Source of the DNA: Morchella semilibera
Taxonomy: Eukaryota > Ascomycota > Pezizomycetes > Pezizales > Morchellaceae
Reading direction: 5' to 3'
DNA length: 64,000 nt
NCBI GenBank assembly: GCA_009192285.1
Contig: WBVU01000011.1
Coordinates: 675,348-739,347, forward strand
Numbering within the stretch: position 1 is the stretch's first letter; each line of letters opens with the position of its first letter. Of the stretch, positions 32,426 to 43,186 are shown piece by piece. The position numbers and the translations under genes were made by a program. A model generated the notes under the pieces. The model was not told the DNA's origin. It saw only the letters and a list, made by a program, of their open reading frames with translations, and did not search any database.

Positions 32426-35372
32426 TCAGCTAAATTCATTCCATGTACGCAAATCAATCCTAGTATTTACAAGCCAGTTTCCTCCATCAACTTCGAATAG
32501 GTGAGCCATTCCCAATATGCTGCGAATATTCACTACCCATACCCTATTTCTTGAGCGTCTGGAGACTCTTGGGAGGCCATGGGGGCTATCGGGAGTCCCA
32601 GAGTCCTTTGCTTCCAAAAGCTCCACCACACACAGTCTATGGGATCGCCCTCTATTATCACGAAGCTTGATTATAGCCTCTAGCCTACCCGGAAGACGTC
32701 CTCTGAGCACTCCCCAGTGCTCTTCTGATGATACCGCAACCCAAATCCAATCGTTCCTTACTCCCCGCTTTCTGAATACTACATCTCCTGTACAGCGAAG
32801 ATGATGAAACTCATATACGTCTGGTCTTTGGAAAATGGGTATAGGCACCCGCAGACACCTGAACCTTTCCACACGGTACTCACTAATGCTCTCCCAGCTT
32901 CCGGCAAAGCTCTCAAGGCATCCCGTATCTGCTGCATATTCTCTCACAAGCCTGACCAGTGTCATTCTACTCATTCTAAGCGCATCCGCGATATCATATA
33001 GTCGTTTTGATTCTCGCGATGGATTGCAGAGCTTCCGTAATGGGAGTCGAGCATCGATAACAGGACGTTCGCTAGGTAACCTTTTCCGCTCCTCGGTCTC
33101 GAGTATCTCAAGTAACTCCCGTAGGTTGTCGTGATGTCTCCAGAGGCTTTCACCACTACCCTCCGGAGTCCCGACGATATCTTTCAGGTTCAATATTCGT
33201 ATCTCTAGTGCTAATCGTCGCCCGCCATAGTCCAGGATTTGGGTCGCCGCGTCGACCTTATTCGATGCTCTATATGCTTCTTTGATCTGGTGTATATGGG
33301 CGAGCTCGCTCATATCTGTGGAGAACATCGGAATGCTACCAAAGCGCTCCACATGCTCCCTATAATGTGATAGCAGGTGCAACTTAATGAAGTTGAAGTG
33401 CGACCTTTCACGGATCTCGTGAATCTCCCGTAGGCAGTGGTCAGTGCTCTGGGAGCCTTCAGTCTGCTGTTTCAAGGCTCTCGTCCGCTCCCTTGCATCA
33501 TTCTTCGCCCGCTTGTCAGCGCGAAACTCAAGGAAGATATCCTTGTACTTGTGGAAGTCCTTGAGATATCCCTCTAGATAGTCTAGGGTATCCCTTGTAT
33601 GACTCCCATACTGCGCCATCAAATGAAAATCTATCAATGAGCGTACACATTTTAGCGCCTTCCCAAAGTCTGCCCTCACAGCTGCGCACGGGTCCCTCAG
33701 AGCAACCGCGAGTACCCCAGGACAATCCGCCCAAGATTCCGCATCTCCTTTCCCTGCCATTGTGTCGTCGCCCTGTAAGGCTTATTTGGTACTGCAAGCC
33801 CAGGATATGGTGCAATCGACGTCCAAGCCTGGTCGAACGCGTCCAATCGATTATGCTTCTTGAGGAACGCCTGAACCCACTCCATCATGTGTTTTAATAA
33901 GCCTAGATATATGTTGTGCAGGATATCGGGCTTGTTGAGGTCGTAGGCGTTGACCCTGGGCATTATCCCAGAAAGCATTGAAGAGTGTCTTACGGACTTC
34001 GATACAAGGTATTGGACTGCTGATGTGTTTGCCGGGTTCCCCCTAAACTCCCTAACCATATCCTGATAGCTTTGATGATCGCGCTCAGGATATCGCCAGT
34101 GCTCCCAAGGCATTGGAATTCTACCTCACATCTAGGGCAGGCGTAGTTGCTGATATTTTGCAGGATGCATGCTCGGGTTGATCGGCAATCCAGCTGCATA
34201 GGACCGGGAAGCAGAGGCGTTCGTAGCCATCCGCGCAGGCCATCACCTCTCCGTCCTTGCATCTATTCAAGCTCTCGAAAATGTCATTGAGAGCTTGGTG
34301 TAGTGCTTTTGACTCTGACGGCGGAGCAGCATATTGGCATTCGCGTTTTTCCCCAGCTTTGGAGGCACCGGCAACAACCCCAGGAGAATTAGCGAGTGCC
34401 CTGAGGGCTTGCCCCGCACCGAGGAAACAATATTACCAATCGTCAAATAGACTGGCCAGGCCTTCTTGTCTCCACTAAAATTTGTCAGGTGTGTACCGTC
34501 CAACGCGCATATGATAGGAATTAAGGTAGATCCTTCCGGTAGTGTATTCTGTTTTTAGGGCATTAGCGGGTGCTCTCAGGGCATTAGCGGGTGCTCTCAG
34601 GGCATTAGGGAGTTCTCACCTGTGTCTCCCACCACCAGTCTGCCGTATGCATTTCTCCATACATCCTTTCCCCTGACTCGTTATATTCCATCACCGGCGC
34701 GTACACTAAGCAATTCCTGAATGCCCGCTGGCCAAGAAGGAATCGCACAATTGTTAACGGGTCGCGGTAGTAGTACGGGACCATTTGCCCCCCTATTTCA
34801 ACCTCAGAATGTCGCCAGCTCGATTTTCCCAGATAATCATTCATTTCGTCCAACCTTCGCATAAAGCCCCGGCCAGTGCTATAGGAGCACTGCCCATTGC
34901 TTACTGGGGCATGAAGAAAGAAACTGTCGATGTTGCTTTGCGATGCCTTGGATAGTATGAAGTAGCGCGCAATCCGAAATTCGTATGCTGAGTTGAAGGG
35001 GTGCCACGGGTCCTCAAGAAGGCTCTCGGAGCACTGGGCATACTCCTTAGAGACGAACAAGCCCTCCCCCGCACCTTCATAAATAGTTGTTGCGCAACCT
35101 CTCCCCTCATTGTCCTCCGAATCCTGCATGAAAGAGGGTTCGGATTCGAGATCCGAGTCGGCTTGCCCTCCGCAGTAGTTGCTTCCGTTTTCTGGGTCAT
35201 CAGCACTATCTTGGGAGTCGTCGGGACTGGTTAACTGGCTCTCGAGCTCAAAGAAATTTGACTGTTCTATGAACCATTCATCCGCCTTGCTGGGGTGCGC
35301 AGAACGGAGATGCTTATCAAAACCTGCTGAAGTGCTATAACATTTGGTGCAGAAAGGACACATAGACTTCAT
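32426..35372 (-). pseudogene. P1 Plavaka-type transposase, frameshifted
   Basis: The gene reads from ATG 35372 with a C2H2 finger (MKSMCPFCTKCYSTSAGFDK..H). Exon 1 (35372-34620) ends in the family block MHTADWWWETQ. A 71-nt intron (34619-34549) follows. Exon 2 opens with LPEGSTLIPIICALDGTHL and SGDKKAWPVYLTIGNI, diagnostic of Plavaka transposases. Later blocks are ACADGYERLCFPVLCSWIAD, the C-x2-C pair YACPRCEVEF, KPDILHNIYLGLLKHMMEW, ATTQWQGKEMRNLGRIVLG, PMFSTDMSELAHIHQIKEAY and a C-terminus ending in LRTWNEF. At least four frame changes (about 34330, 34180-34260, 34060-34110, 33700-33760) break the DDE-type catalytic region, so this copy looks inactive unless some are sequencing errors. Confidence 0.88.
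34549..34619 (-). other. Transposase intron filled with P1 palindromes
   Basis: The 71-nt intron (GTGAG..CAG on the minus strand) consists almost entirely of the repeated word GGGCATTAGCGGGTGCTCTC. The P1-specific palindrome therefore sits inside a spliced region. Confidence 0.7.
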
Positions 35373-35878
35373 CGCGCAGTGAATGCTCTGGAGGCAGTCG
35401 GGAGTGCTCTAGTGGCAGTCGTTAGTGCTCATGAGGTGGAGTTTTTACCTTACCCCTGCAGCTATCCCTGCCGCCAAGACATTGATAGTTTGTTTGCCTC
35501 CCACAGACTTCCAGATATCAAAAACATCACATCAGCGTACCAGCAAACACTATTGCAAACAATGCCTTCTCTGAAAGCACCCGCCACTGCCCTAGGGGCA
35601 CTCCAGACCGTCTTAGGGGCATTCCCGACTGCCCTAGGAGCATTCGGCACTGCTTGCAGGCAATGGCGAAACCCGTAGAGCTCAATTGGACCCTGGGGCT
35701 ATGAAGATACTCCAGCATGAATCGGCAGCGCCAGGAAACCAACGACACAGTGCAGAAGCCGCTAATGACATCATATGTTGGATATCGCATATTGGGCGAG
35801 GGTCTGGGAGGTAGGTGCCCCCAAAGCACCCGGGAGTGCTCCTAGAGCATCAAACTGGAGCCGAATCCGCACCTCTAC
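35373..35878. promoter_or_regulatory. P1 divergent intergenic region, transposase side
   Basis: It contains several P1 palindromes (35380-35430, 35575-35655, 35815-35845), for example GCCCTAGGGGCACTCC. It carries no convincing gene and separates the transposase start from the tandem array. Confidence 0.5.
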
Positions 35879-36041
35879 CACTACTCACCTCCAAATCACC
35901 ACTTTCAAATCACCGCTTTCAATTCATCGCTTCCGATTCACCGCTTTCAATTCATCGCTTTCGATTCACCGCTTTCAAGTCATCGCTTTCGATTTCAAGT
36001 CATCGCTTTCGATTCACTACTTTCAATTCACGGCTTTCAAC
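35879..36041. repeat. P1 ~15-bp tandem array between divergent genes
   Basis: About ten units of the pattern TTCRATTCACCGCTTTC and variants. It lies between the two divergent start regions, a plausible place for a binding-site array controlling both genes. Confidence 0.8.
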
Positions 36042-36681
36042 TCATACCAACCAAGATGGAGTTTACTTCCATAAATAAGGTCCAGTCCCCCAATTCTATA
36101 AGCATCTCATCATACTCATAGCTATCTCGTATTAGGGAACTCCCAGCAACCATCAAAGCACCACCGGCAATCCTCGGAGCACTGGTAGTAACCCCAAGGA
36201 CAGCAACAGCCATAAACGCAAGGACATATACGACGTACCTTCATCCAGCGACGGAAACTGCTCCTATCCTACACCAACCAAGAAGGCTGGGCCCCACGCC
36301 AAGAGAAAGAAGATATCAGGCGTTCCAAGGTCGAGGCCTAGGCTAATTAGTCCTGAACTTCCCCATCCAAATATAGCAGCTGAGAGTGAAGTTGAAGAGA
36401 CCCAACCGTCCGAGAGTTCAGATTCTGAGTTATCAAGCCTAAGTCCCCTGAGCAGCTCTGATTCAGAACCTGTCTCCTCCGCCCAGAAAGCAATCGCCCG
36501 GAAAGCAGCCGCCCGGAAAGCTACCGCCAGTACCCAGAAAACCACCGCCAGTACCCAGAAAGCAACCACCAGTACCCAGAAAGCAACCTCCCGGAAAGCA
36601 ACCTCCAGTGCCCAGAAAGCAACCGCCAGTACCCAGAAAGCAAACCTCAGTGCCCCCCAACGCATATCAAAAAGGTCCAGA

Positions 36682-37803
36682 ATGAGCCGCCTTGCACAGA
36701 AGTCTAAAACCACCTTGGGCCTAGCCGGTACGAGCAAGGTCTATACTACTCTCCGCAACGACCTCACCGCGCTCATGATAGCCACAGGCTGGGTGAACAA
36801 GACCAAGTCTGGTATGGTCCAATTCAACCAGTTATGCAGCTGGCTTATAGCCACCGAGTTTTTGAAACACCTTGCCCCTATATGGAGGGGTGAAGAAGGC
36901 CCTGCTAAGAAAGACCTGTCGGATGCCCTGAAGTGGCTCATCAGTGACGTTGGAACCAAGGAGAGGCGGTCTAGAGGCAATGGCATGCGCGAGTTTAGGG
37001 CCAGGCATGGCAATACCGACGAGCCTCCGGAGGAAGGGGCATCATCACAGTCCCAAGGACAATCGCGGGTGCCCCTGGAGCAATCCCGACCCAGCATTAC
37101 GGTAACCGTGGCAGACCCTGATTTTTATGGAGGCCACCACCCCAGTGTAACGCCTGAATACTTCTGGGACGACGAGGGCAATGAGCCTAACTTCGCGGGG
37201 ATCATGACCGAACCCACCTTCAATGAGCTTTGCAGGGTAATACTAAAGCATACCCCAGCGGGTAGGGTTATCAGGTCTATCCAGGGAGCAATGGAGGATG
37301 CCCCTGAAGGGCAGGCCCCGAGGAGCGTCCAGATCACCGACAGCGAGGAGGTTGAGTGTTGGTTGCAAGACACCAAGGCTAGACCCCGCAGGATACTGGC
37401 CATTCTCCACAGGGCAGGCACGGCTGGCGTCGATGGTCTAGAGACCCCACCCGCTCGCAGGTCTTTTCCCCACATACAGGAGGAGGACTACACTCTCGTC
37501 GACCTGCCGGCAGAAGATACCGAGTTCGATCCAAATGTCAGGGTCACAGCCACCGGGCGCAGGATACAGTTGCCCCGTAGCGACATAGGTTTCCAGAAAG
37601 TCCTCCACGAGCTCATAGTACGTCGGGATAGGCAGCAGGGCGGCATCGACCACCTTACGCCACTATACCTTCGGAAGTTCCCCTTAGGAGTTGGCCCGGA
37701 CGACCCGGATTTCCTAGTTGGGAAGATCTGGACTCCCGCCGAGATAGCAGAACGGAGAGCAGCTAAGGAAAAGGCTAATGCGGATACTACTGAGGCAAGC
37801 TAA
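36682..37803 (+). CDS. P1 accessory protein, function unknown
   Basis: The open frame from ATG 36682 encodes 373 aa. The same frame is open upstream to about 36136 and reads an acidic Ser-rich stretch (ESSDSELSSLSPLSSSDSE) and Lys/Ala/Thr repeats (ATASTQKATSSAQK), as do P0 and P2 in this position. The true start is therefore probably upstream, perhaps a short exon at 36056 spliced to 36134. Blocks shared with P0, P2 and P3: GWVNKTKSGMVQFNQLC (residues 36-52), EVECWLQDTKARPRRILA (223-240) with ILHR, and EEDYTLVDLP (267-276). No catalytic motif recognised. It is adjacent to and divergent from the transposase in every copy, so it may be a second transposition protein. Confidence 0.75.
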   Translation: MSRLAQKSKTTLGLAGTSKVYTTLRNDLTALMIATGWVNKTKSGMVQFNQLCSWLIATEFLKHLAPIWRGEEGPAKKDLSDALKWLISDVGTKERRSRGNGMREFRARHGNTDEPPEEGASSQSQGQSRVPLEQSRPSITVTVADPDFYGGHHPSVTPEYFWDDEGNEPNFAGIMTEPTFNELCRVILKHTPAGRVIRSIQGAMEDAPEGQAPRSVQITDSEEVECWLQDTKARPRRILAILHRAGTAGVDGLETPPARRSFPHIQEEDYTLVDLPAEDTEFDPNVRVTATGRRIQLPRSDIGFQKVLHELIVRRDRQQGGIDHLTPLYLRKFPLGVGPDDPDFLVGKIWTPAEIAERRAAKEKANADTTEAS

Positions 37804-38354
37804 AGATTGTTAAGTTTCCTACTATATTTATTGATGCTTTGTTGATCCGTTCTCTGCTCCAAGGGCAGTCGGGGCTGCTCGGAGAGCAGTCGCCACTGCC
37901 TACAGGGCATTCGTATTTGTTGTTAAGAAGTTTTGTCGCCCCGCTATCCTTCCCGGAGGCTTTGTTTTGTTTCATGTTAGCATTATCATCTAGGCAAGCA
38001 ATAAATTTGTTTTTGCACTCCAGAATCAATGCCCCCAGGGCAGTCGCGAGTGCTCCCGAGTCAGTGATTCACAGTGCTCCCAGGTCAGTGAACAGTGCTC
38101 CCTGGGCAGTGAGAAGTGCTCGGGGCAGTGAACAGTGCTCCCGGGGCAGTGAGGAGTGCTCCAGGGGTAGTGAGCAGTGCCCCCAATGAGATGAAGTGAA
38201 CTTCCGAGTGATAGTATGTGACGATGCGCTAATTCCATATTAGGCTAGGCGTGGAAAATTTTCACGCCAAGAAAATAGTCTACTAACCCCGCACTCCTTT
38301 CAGGGGCACAGCTCTGCCCTGTAAGCACTCGTCAACACCCTCCGGATAATCAAG
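37804..38354. repeat. Palindrome cluster between accessory gene and third gene
   Basis: Dense P1 palindrome copies occur at 37855-37910 and 38028-38190, with units such as CAGTGAACAGTGCTCCC repeated about every 20 bp. A GGAAAATTTTC palindrome is at 38251-38261. No ORF is convincing. Confidence 0.7.
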
Positions 38355-40870
38355 ATGCCCCCTAGCAGCAAGCCGCCTCTTCCCACTGCTAGTGGAGGGG
38401 ATCCCAATGCGAATCATAAACGACCTAGGACCCTCCCTACTACTGGTGGAGTCTTAAATGAATCAGATCGTATCACCGAATTGAATGATGACGGTTCAAC
38501 CACAGACTTCGATGATATACCGGAGGTGCCACTGATGGCGCCGCCACCGGTGCCTCCACCAGTGCCTTCACCTCCCAAAGGTGCTCTGCGTAGTGGTTTG
38601 CGTAGTCGTGACAGACAGGTATTATTCAACATTCCGGAGGAAGATCAAGGGAATGCAGGGTCGGATATCGAGGACCAGGAGGAAATCCCCCCCTCAGAGC
38701 ACTCTTCTGAGGACGATACCAACTATTCACAGACTCCACAATCAACCCGGACATCAAGAAGTCAAGTGGGCGGTAAGAGGCCCCCATCAGCACTGGCTAC
38801 CACTGCCAGCGCACCGGCAACTACGCGAAGAAAGCCAACGGCAGCGGTAATGGAGGCAATTGCCTCATCGGATGTTGAATTGTCTGTGGTTCAGGTATAG
38901 TAGCCATTCCTTCAAGCTGCCTCTTGCTAACTGATAAGTGGGTGGGGACGCAGAAAGGAAACCGTCCGGCGGCTAAACCTATGAGAAACCGGGAACGAGG
39001 ATCTGGACGGGCTCCGGATTCAGTACACAGAGCGGCAGAAACATCCGCGAGTGCCCCGAGGGCAGTGGGCAGAGCGGCAGAAACATCCGCGAGTGCCCCG
39101 AGAGCAGTGGGCAGAGCGGCAGAAACATCCGCGAGTGCCCCGAGAGCAGTGGGGAGTGCATCATGGGACGCCGCTGCTGCACATAGAGCACTAACTACTT
39201 CTTTTTACGAGCCGGACTCTGAATATACGCCCCCCACGCGCCAACCCGCGGGTGCCTCGAGAGCGGTGGGGAGTGCATCACGGGACGCCGCTGCTGCTGC
39301 ACAGAGAGCACTAACTACTTCTTTTTATGAGCCGGACTCTGAAAATACGCCCCCCATACGCCAATCCAGGAGTGCCTCTAGAGCAATGGGGAGTGCCACA
39401 CGGGATATCGTGCCACGAAGATCACTTACCTATGAGCCGGACCCTCAATGTTCGTCCCCAAACCAACCATATGATGAATGTCGGAATGAGAGTACGGAAT
39501 CAGGTTATCAGCAGTGGTCTAGAGAAGAGGAGCAACCACCACCATCATCAGGGCAACCACCATCATCAGGGCAGCCACCTCTGCCCGGATATGAATCTCC
39601 ACCTGCCTCTGGGTATATTGACGAGAGCTCTCAGGACATTCCCTCCCAGGTTCGTCGTAGCAGTAACTCGAGGAGCGTAAGCACACTCCCGGTGCAGGCT
39701 CAGCGAGTCGAACGAGAATGCAGTGTCCTAATCGGCGAACATACTCTACTCCAGGAACCCTTTCCGAACCCTGCGAGGCTCTCGTCTCTGGTGGTGAATA
39801 TGTGGAGCAAGGCTAGTCGTATTGTAGGTTGCACGCCAGAACTTGACGAGGCTATAATTAAGCAAGTGAGTACACCAGGGGCATTCCTCAGTGCCCTGAG
39901 GGCACTGCCCAATGCTTTGAGGACACTACTAAGATGAAATAGGTCAGGAGCGTCCACTCCCGTGTCCGCTCACATTTGATGAGCGAGGTCAAAAGCCGGA
40001 TCGCCGACGGAACCATTTATGGGTTTTCAAAATTCGCGATGTCAGATGGAAGAGCGGCGCGCGTGAATTTTCTCCTGCAAGGTGACCGTTTCATTAGCCA
40101 TCCAGACCACTATGAGGTACGTTTTTGCCCATAGAGCATTCGGGATGCCCAGAGGGCATTCGGGAGTGCCCAGAGAGCTTTGAGGAGTGCGCTGACAACC
40201 TTAGACACATCGCTGCCGGTTTCTGGCACCAGAGATCGTGGACATTCTTTATTTCAAATTCTTCGACGGTATCAGGATGCGGGGGGTTAGAGACCCTGAG
40301 TTTTTAGAGCGGATAACACCTACTCTGATTTGTCTGATATCTACGGCGATCTGGCATGGAATTCGCGCCTGGTCGACGGGGTGGTATGTGAGACCAGAGC
40401 ACTTTCAATCTCAGAACGAGACAGTCGTGAGTAAGTAGTGCCCTAGTGCCATGAGGGCATTCACGAGTGCTGATGGTACTAGAAACATTCACGAGGATGA
40501 TGAATACATGGAGGGCTCGTAGTAGAGCGAACCAGGAGGCTGTTTTGGAGTTGATCAAGGAGAATCTTCGAGATAAGGTAAGCAACTAGCCATAGTACAG
40601 CAAGCCACCTGACTAACCTCAGTTTCAGATACGGGAAGTGAAGGGGTAATCCTGGAGGTTATACCCGTAGAGGGTTGAATGAAGATGATGATGCACTTGC
40701 CGCCGATCTGGCAGCATTCCGGAAGGCTCGGAAAACAATCAGGGTAGCGCCCAGGCCCGTGGAGTCCTTGGATGACGGCGAAGACGATGATTCGGTGATC
40801 GACGCTCGACTCAGAGGCGTAGACCTCGGCTCTACCGTGGAGACGATCTTGGAGGAAGATGAAGGGTGAT
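38355..40870 (+). CDS. P1 third gene, DUF6532-like multi-exon protein
   Basis: Exons inferred: 38355-38896, about 38936-39865, about 39950-40116, about 40202-40431, about 40489-40578, with a tail to 40870 (frame of tail uncertain). The N-terminus is disordered (Pro, Ser, acidic). Repeats ASAPRAVGRAAET at 39045-39150 come from the P1 palindrome itself. The folded part reads HSRVRSHLMSEVKSRIADGT, YGFSKFAMSD, FLLQGDRFISHPDHYE, VDILYFKFFDGIRMRGVRDP and TAIWHGIRAWSTGWYV. This order resembles DUF6532 proteins of fungi. P3 carries a homologous gene, so it is part of the element, not a random capture. Introns 2-4 carry P1 palindromes. Function unknown. Confidence 0.65.
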
Positions 40871-41086
40871 CTGCGCGCGATAGGCAATTACCTGTGGTGA
40901 TACGGGTACTATTATTAGTTCATATCTATCTTTAGCTGGATTTAGTAGTATAGTAGTATGAGATATCAATAAACACAGCTTCGGGAGTGCCCTGGGAGCA
41001 TTCCCGACTGCCATGAGAGCACTGGCGACTACCTTTAGAGCACTAGCGAATCGCCAGGCGCATACACCAGGACAGAATAGGGGGTG

Positions 41087-41350
41087 CCAGGAGATAATAT
41101 AGTGCCCCAGGAGATAGTAGAGTGCGCCAGGAGATATTATAGTGCCCCAGGAGATAGTAGAGTGCGCCAGGAGATAGTAGAGTGCCCCAGGGGATAGTAG
41201 AGAGCGCCAGGAGATATTATAGTGCCCCAGGAGATAGTAGAGTGCGCCAGGAGATAGCAGAGTGCCCCAGGGGATAGTAGAGAGCGCCAGGGGATGATAG
41301 TGTGCGCCAGGAGATGATAGTGTGCGCCAGGAGATGATAGTGTGCGCCGG
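41087..41350. repeat. P1 right subterminal array, ~20-bp units
   Basis: About thirteen units of AGAGTGCSCCAGGAGATAGT. SCGCCAGG words match those of the left array. The unit spacing is close to two helical turns. Confidence 0.88.
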
Positions 41351-41489
41351 GCGGCGCCAGGCGCTGGTGGCGGAAACCGGTCCCCCTGGCGGAGCACTCC
41401 TTTCCTGGAGACGCGGTCTGTGTTTCCAACGCCTGGAGCGCCAGGGACGCCAGGCGCGTCAGGCGGAGACATGTGAGTTTGCTGATGTA

Positions 41490-42548
41490 GCCGATTTATA
41501 TTTGCAACATGTTTGGAAGCTACACGGCCTGCCTACACATATCACGTCCGATAGGGGAACTCAATTTACTGCGAATTTTTGGAAATTCCTCTGTAAGCAG
41601 TTGAAGGTGGAAGCCAGAATATCAACAGCCTTCCATCCGGAGACAGATGGGCAAACAGAGCGACTGAATGCAGTGATGAAGCAATACCTCCGAGGGTATG
41701 TGTCGTACCAACAAGACGATTGGGTTAAGTGGTTGCCGATGGCAGAATTCGCAGCAAATAACCAAGTATCAGCCTCTACCAAAGCTATTCCATTCTTTGC
41801 CAATTATGGCTACCATCCTCGATTCACAATGGACTTACGGAAATTGGAGAAGACTCCACTGAGCCTCGATGCCTACGACTTTGCAAGCAAGATGAAGGAG
41901 CTACATGATTATTTACGAACCTAACTTAGGACCGCTCAAGACCAACAAGAGAAGTCAGTTAACATGAAGCGTACTCCCGCCCCACGGTATGAAGTCGGTG
42001 ATATGGTGTTAGTTTCAGCAAAGAATATTCAAACTTTGCGAAATTCTAGGAAGCTCGATTGGAAAGATTGGGACCTTTCCCCGTCCAAGAGGTTGTCTCG
42101 CCCTATGCTTATTGATTTAACCTACCTGGTTCGATGAAGATGCATCCCGTCTTCCATGTTTCCCTGTTGGACCTTGCTGCCATCGACCCTGTACCAGGGC
42201 AGATACAACCACCACCCCCGCTTGTTATTGTGATCAGGAGGAGGGTTATGAGTCGAAGAAGTTTTGGATTCGAGGTATCATGGAAAGCAGGGACTTCAGT
42301 ATTATGTGAAGTGGACGGGGTATGCTGACCCTACATGGGAACCTGCCGATTACCATCAACAGACTGCTACTATCGATAATTTTCATGTGCGCTATCCTAC
42401 TAAACCAGGACCAGGGGAAATCAAGGTTCGCAGGAGCTCGCGCTTGAGCGGGGGGGCTACTTTCATGGACACGCTAGGCTCGGAGTACTGGAGGGATTGG
42501 CAAGGTTGGGATTACTGTAAGCTAGGAGGCGGGGATGAGTCAGAATAG
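41490..42548 (+). pseudogene. pol: Gypsy B Pol, part 2 (integrase core and chromodomain)
   Basis: Continues [25 protein letters not shown] and HPETDGQTERLNAVMKQY. A TAA at 41922-41924 and frameshifts near 42065-42260 follow. The chromodomain [20 protein letters not shown] is at about 42295-42355. The frame ends inside the 3' LTR. Confidence 0.92.
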
Positions 42549-42864
42549 GTTCTTTGAGTTTCTGTTACGCGAGAATGTGAGTCATGGTGGAGGTTACGCG
42601 AGGATATGAGTCAGGCTTGGCTCTGAATAACGGGTATATAAGGGAGGCAATAGCGCTCGTTTCTGTATTTTCCTTTCTTTCTCTTTTCTCCTTACGCAAC
42701 GTCTTCTGTATCTATCTACAATACATTATAGTCTCTATTCTTTAATAAGTGACTATCGCTGTCTTTTCTACTTCTCGTTCATACTTCCCCCCTCTTGGGA
42801 AAGTATCGCTGCCACTACCCCGCACCCTGCGGAACGAAGCTACACCCTTGACGCTCCCTTGAGA
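42461..42864 (+). mobile_element. Gypsy B 3' LTR, family E (404 bp)
   Basis: Direct repeat of 26505-26914 preceded by a GGGGGGG polypurine tract (42450-42456). The right GTTAT duplication is at 42865-42869. The two LTRs differ at several positions and small indels, so insertion is not very recent. Confidence 0.93.
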
Positions 42865-43186
42865 GTTATCTCGGTACATAGGAATCTACTCCCATTCCTA
42901 AAAAAGCCATAGCCTCTCGTACCAAAGACTCTGTCCTCTAGAAGGAGGACATCCATACTAGTAGTACCTCTTATCGTTCTCGTTGAGGTCCATCTGGTCC
43001 TCACTTCCTCTGCCCTGCGCCCTTGTGCCTTTGCCCTTGCCTTTGCCTTTGCCAGTGCCTGTGCTTGTGCTTGCTCGGTGTTGTTGCTCTTGTCTTTGTC
43101 GGTTTCCTCGTCGCTTAGGCTGTACTCCTTGGGTCCTTCTGCGTCATCATTGTTACCTTCTTCTTTGCGTCGGGTTACTCCGTCAC
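42865..43186 (+). mobile_element. LTR C, right part of the split solo LTR
   Basis: Continues 26034-26364 from TCTCGGTACATAGG and ends GTTACTCCGTCACA, followed by GGGAA. Confidence 0.9.

Larger units (their letters stand above)
31678..41487. mobile_element. P1: 9.8-kb Plavaka-type DNA transposon, complete ends, TSD TA
   Basis: Termini CATCAGCAAGCTTGCAG (31678 on) and GTGAGTTTGCTGATG (to 41487), flanked by TA at 31676-31677 and 41488-41489. Removing P1 plus one TA rejoins the Gypsy B integrase frame exactly (EDL joined to ADLYLQHVWK). Contents from left to right: 92-bp tandem array, transposase (minus), AT-rich divergent intergenic tandem repeats, accessory gene (plus), DUF6532-like gene (plus), 20-bp tandem array. 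An AGTGCYC..GRGCACT palindrome recurs throughout. Plavaka elements belong to the EnSpm/CACTA-related group, which makes 2-3 bp duplications. Confidence 0.93.

Noticed and set aside
31664-32500. Long plus-strand frame rich in APGAPGAPG
   Set aside because: It runs through the P1 92-bp GC-rich tandem array; both strands and several frames are open because the unit length leaves stops out. No real protein.
36264-36737. Minus-strand FWVLAVAFW repeat frame
   Set aside because: Antisense of the Lys/Ala/Thr repeats at the start of the P1 accessory gene.
41087-41350. Possible CRISPR-like array
   Set aside because: Units of ~20 bp are contiguous without unique spacers, in a eukaryotic transposon end.
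31678-41487. Starship-type giant fungal element
   Set aside because: No tyrosine-recombinase (DUF3435) captain gene; the transposase is Plavaka-like with terminal inverted repeats.
31670-41500. 6-9 bp target duplication (GATTTA) for P1
   Set aside because: The apparent repeat comes from the native integrase sequence; the frame is restored only by removing P1 plus one TA.
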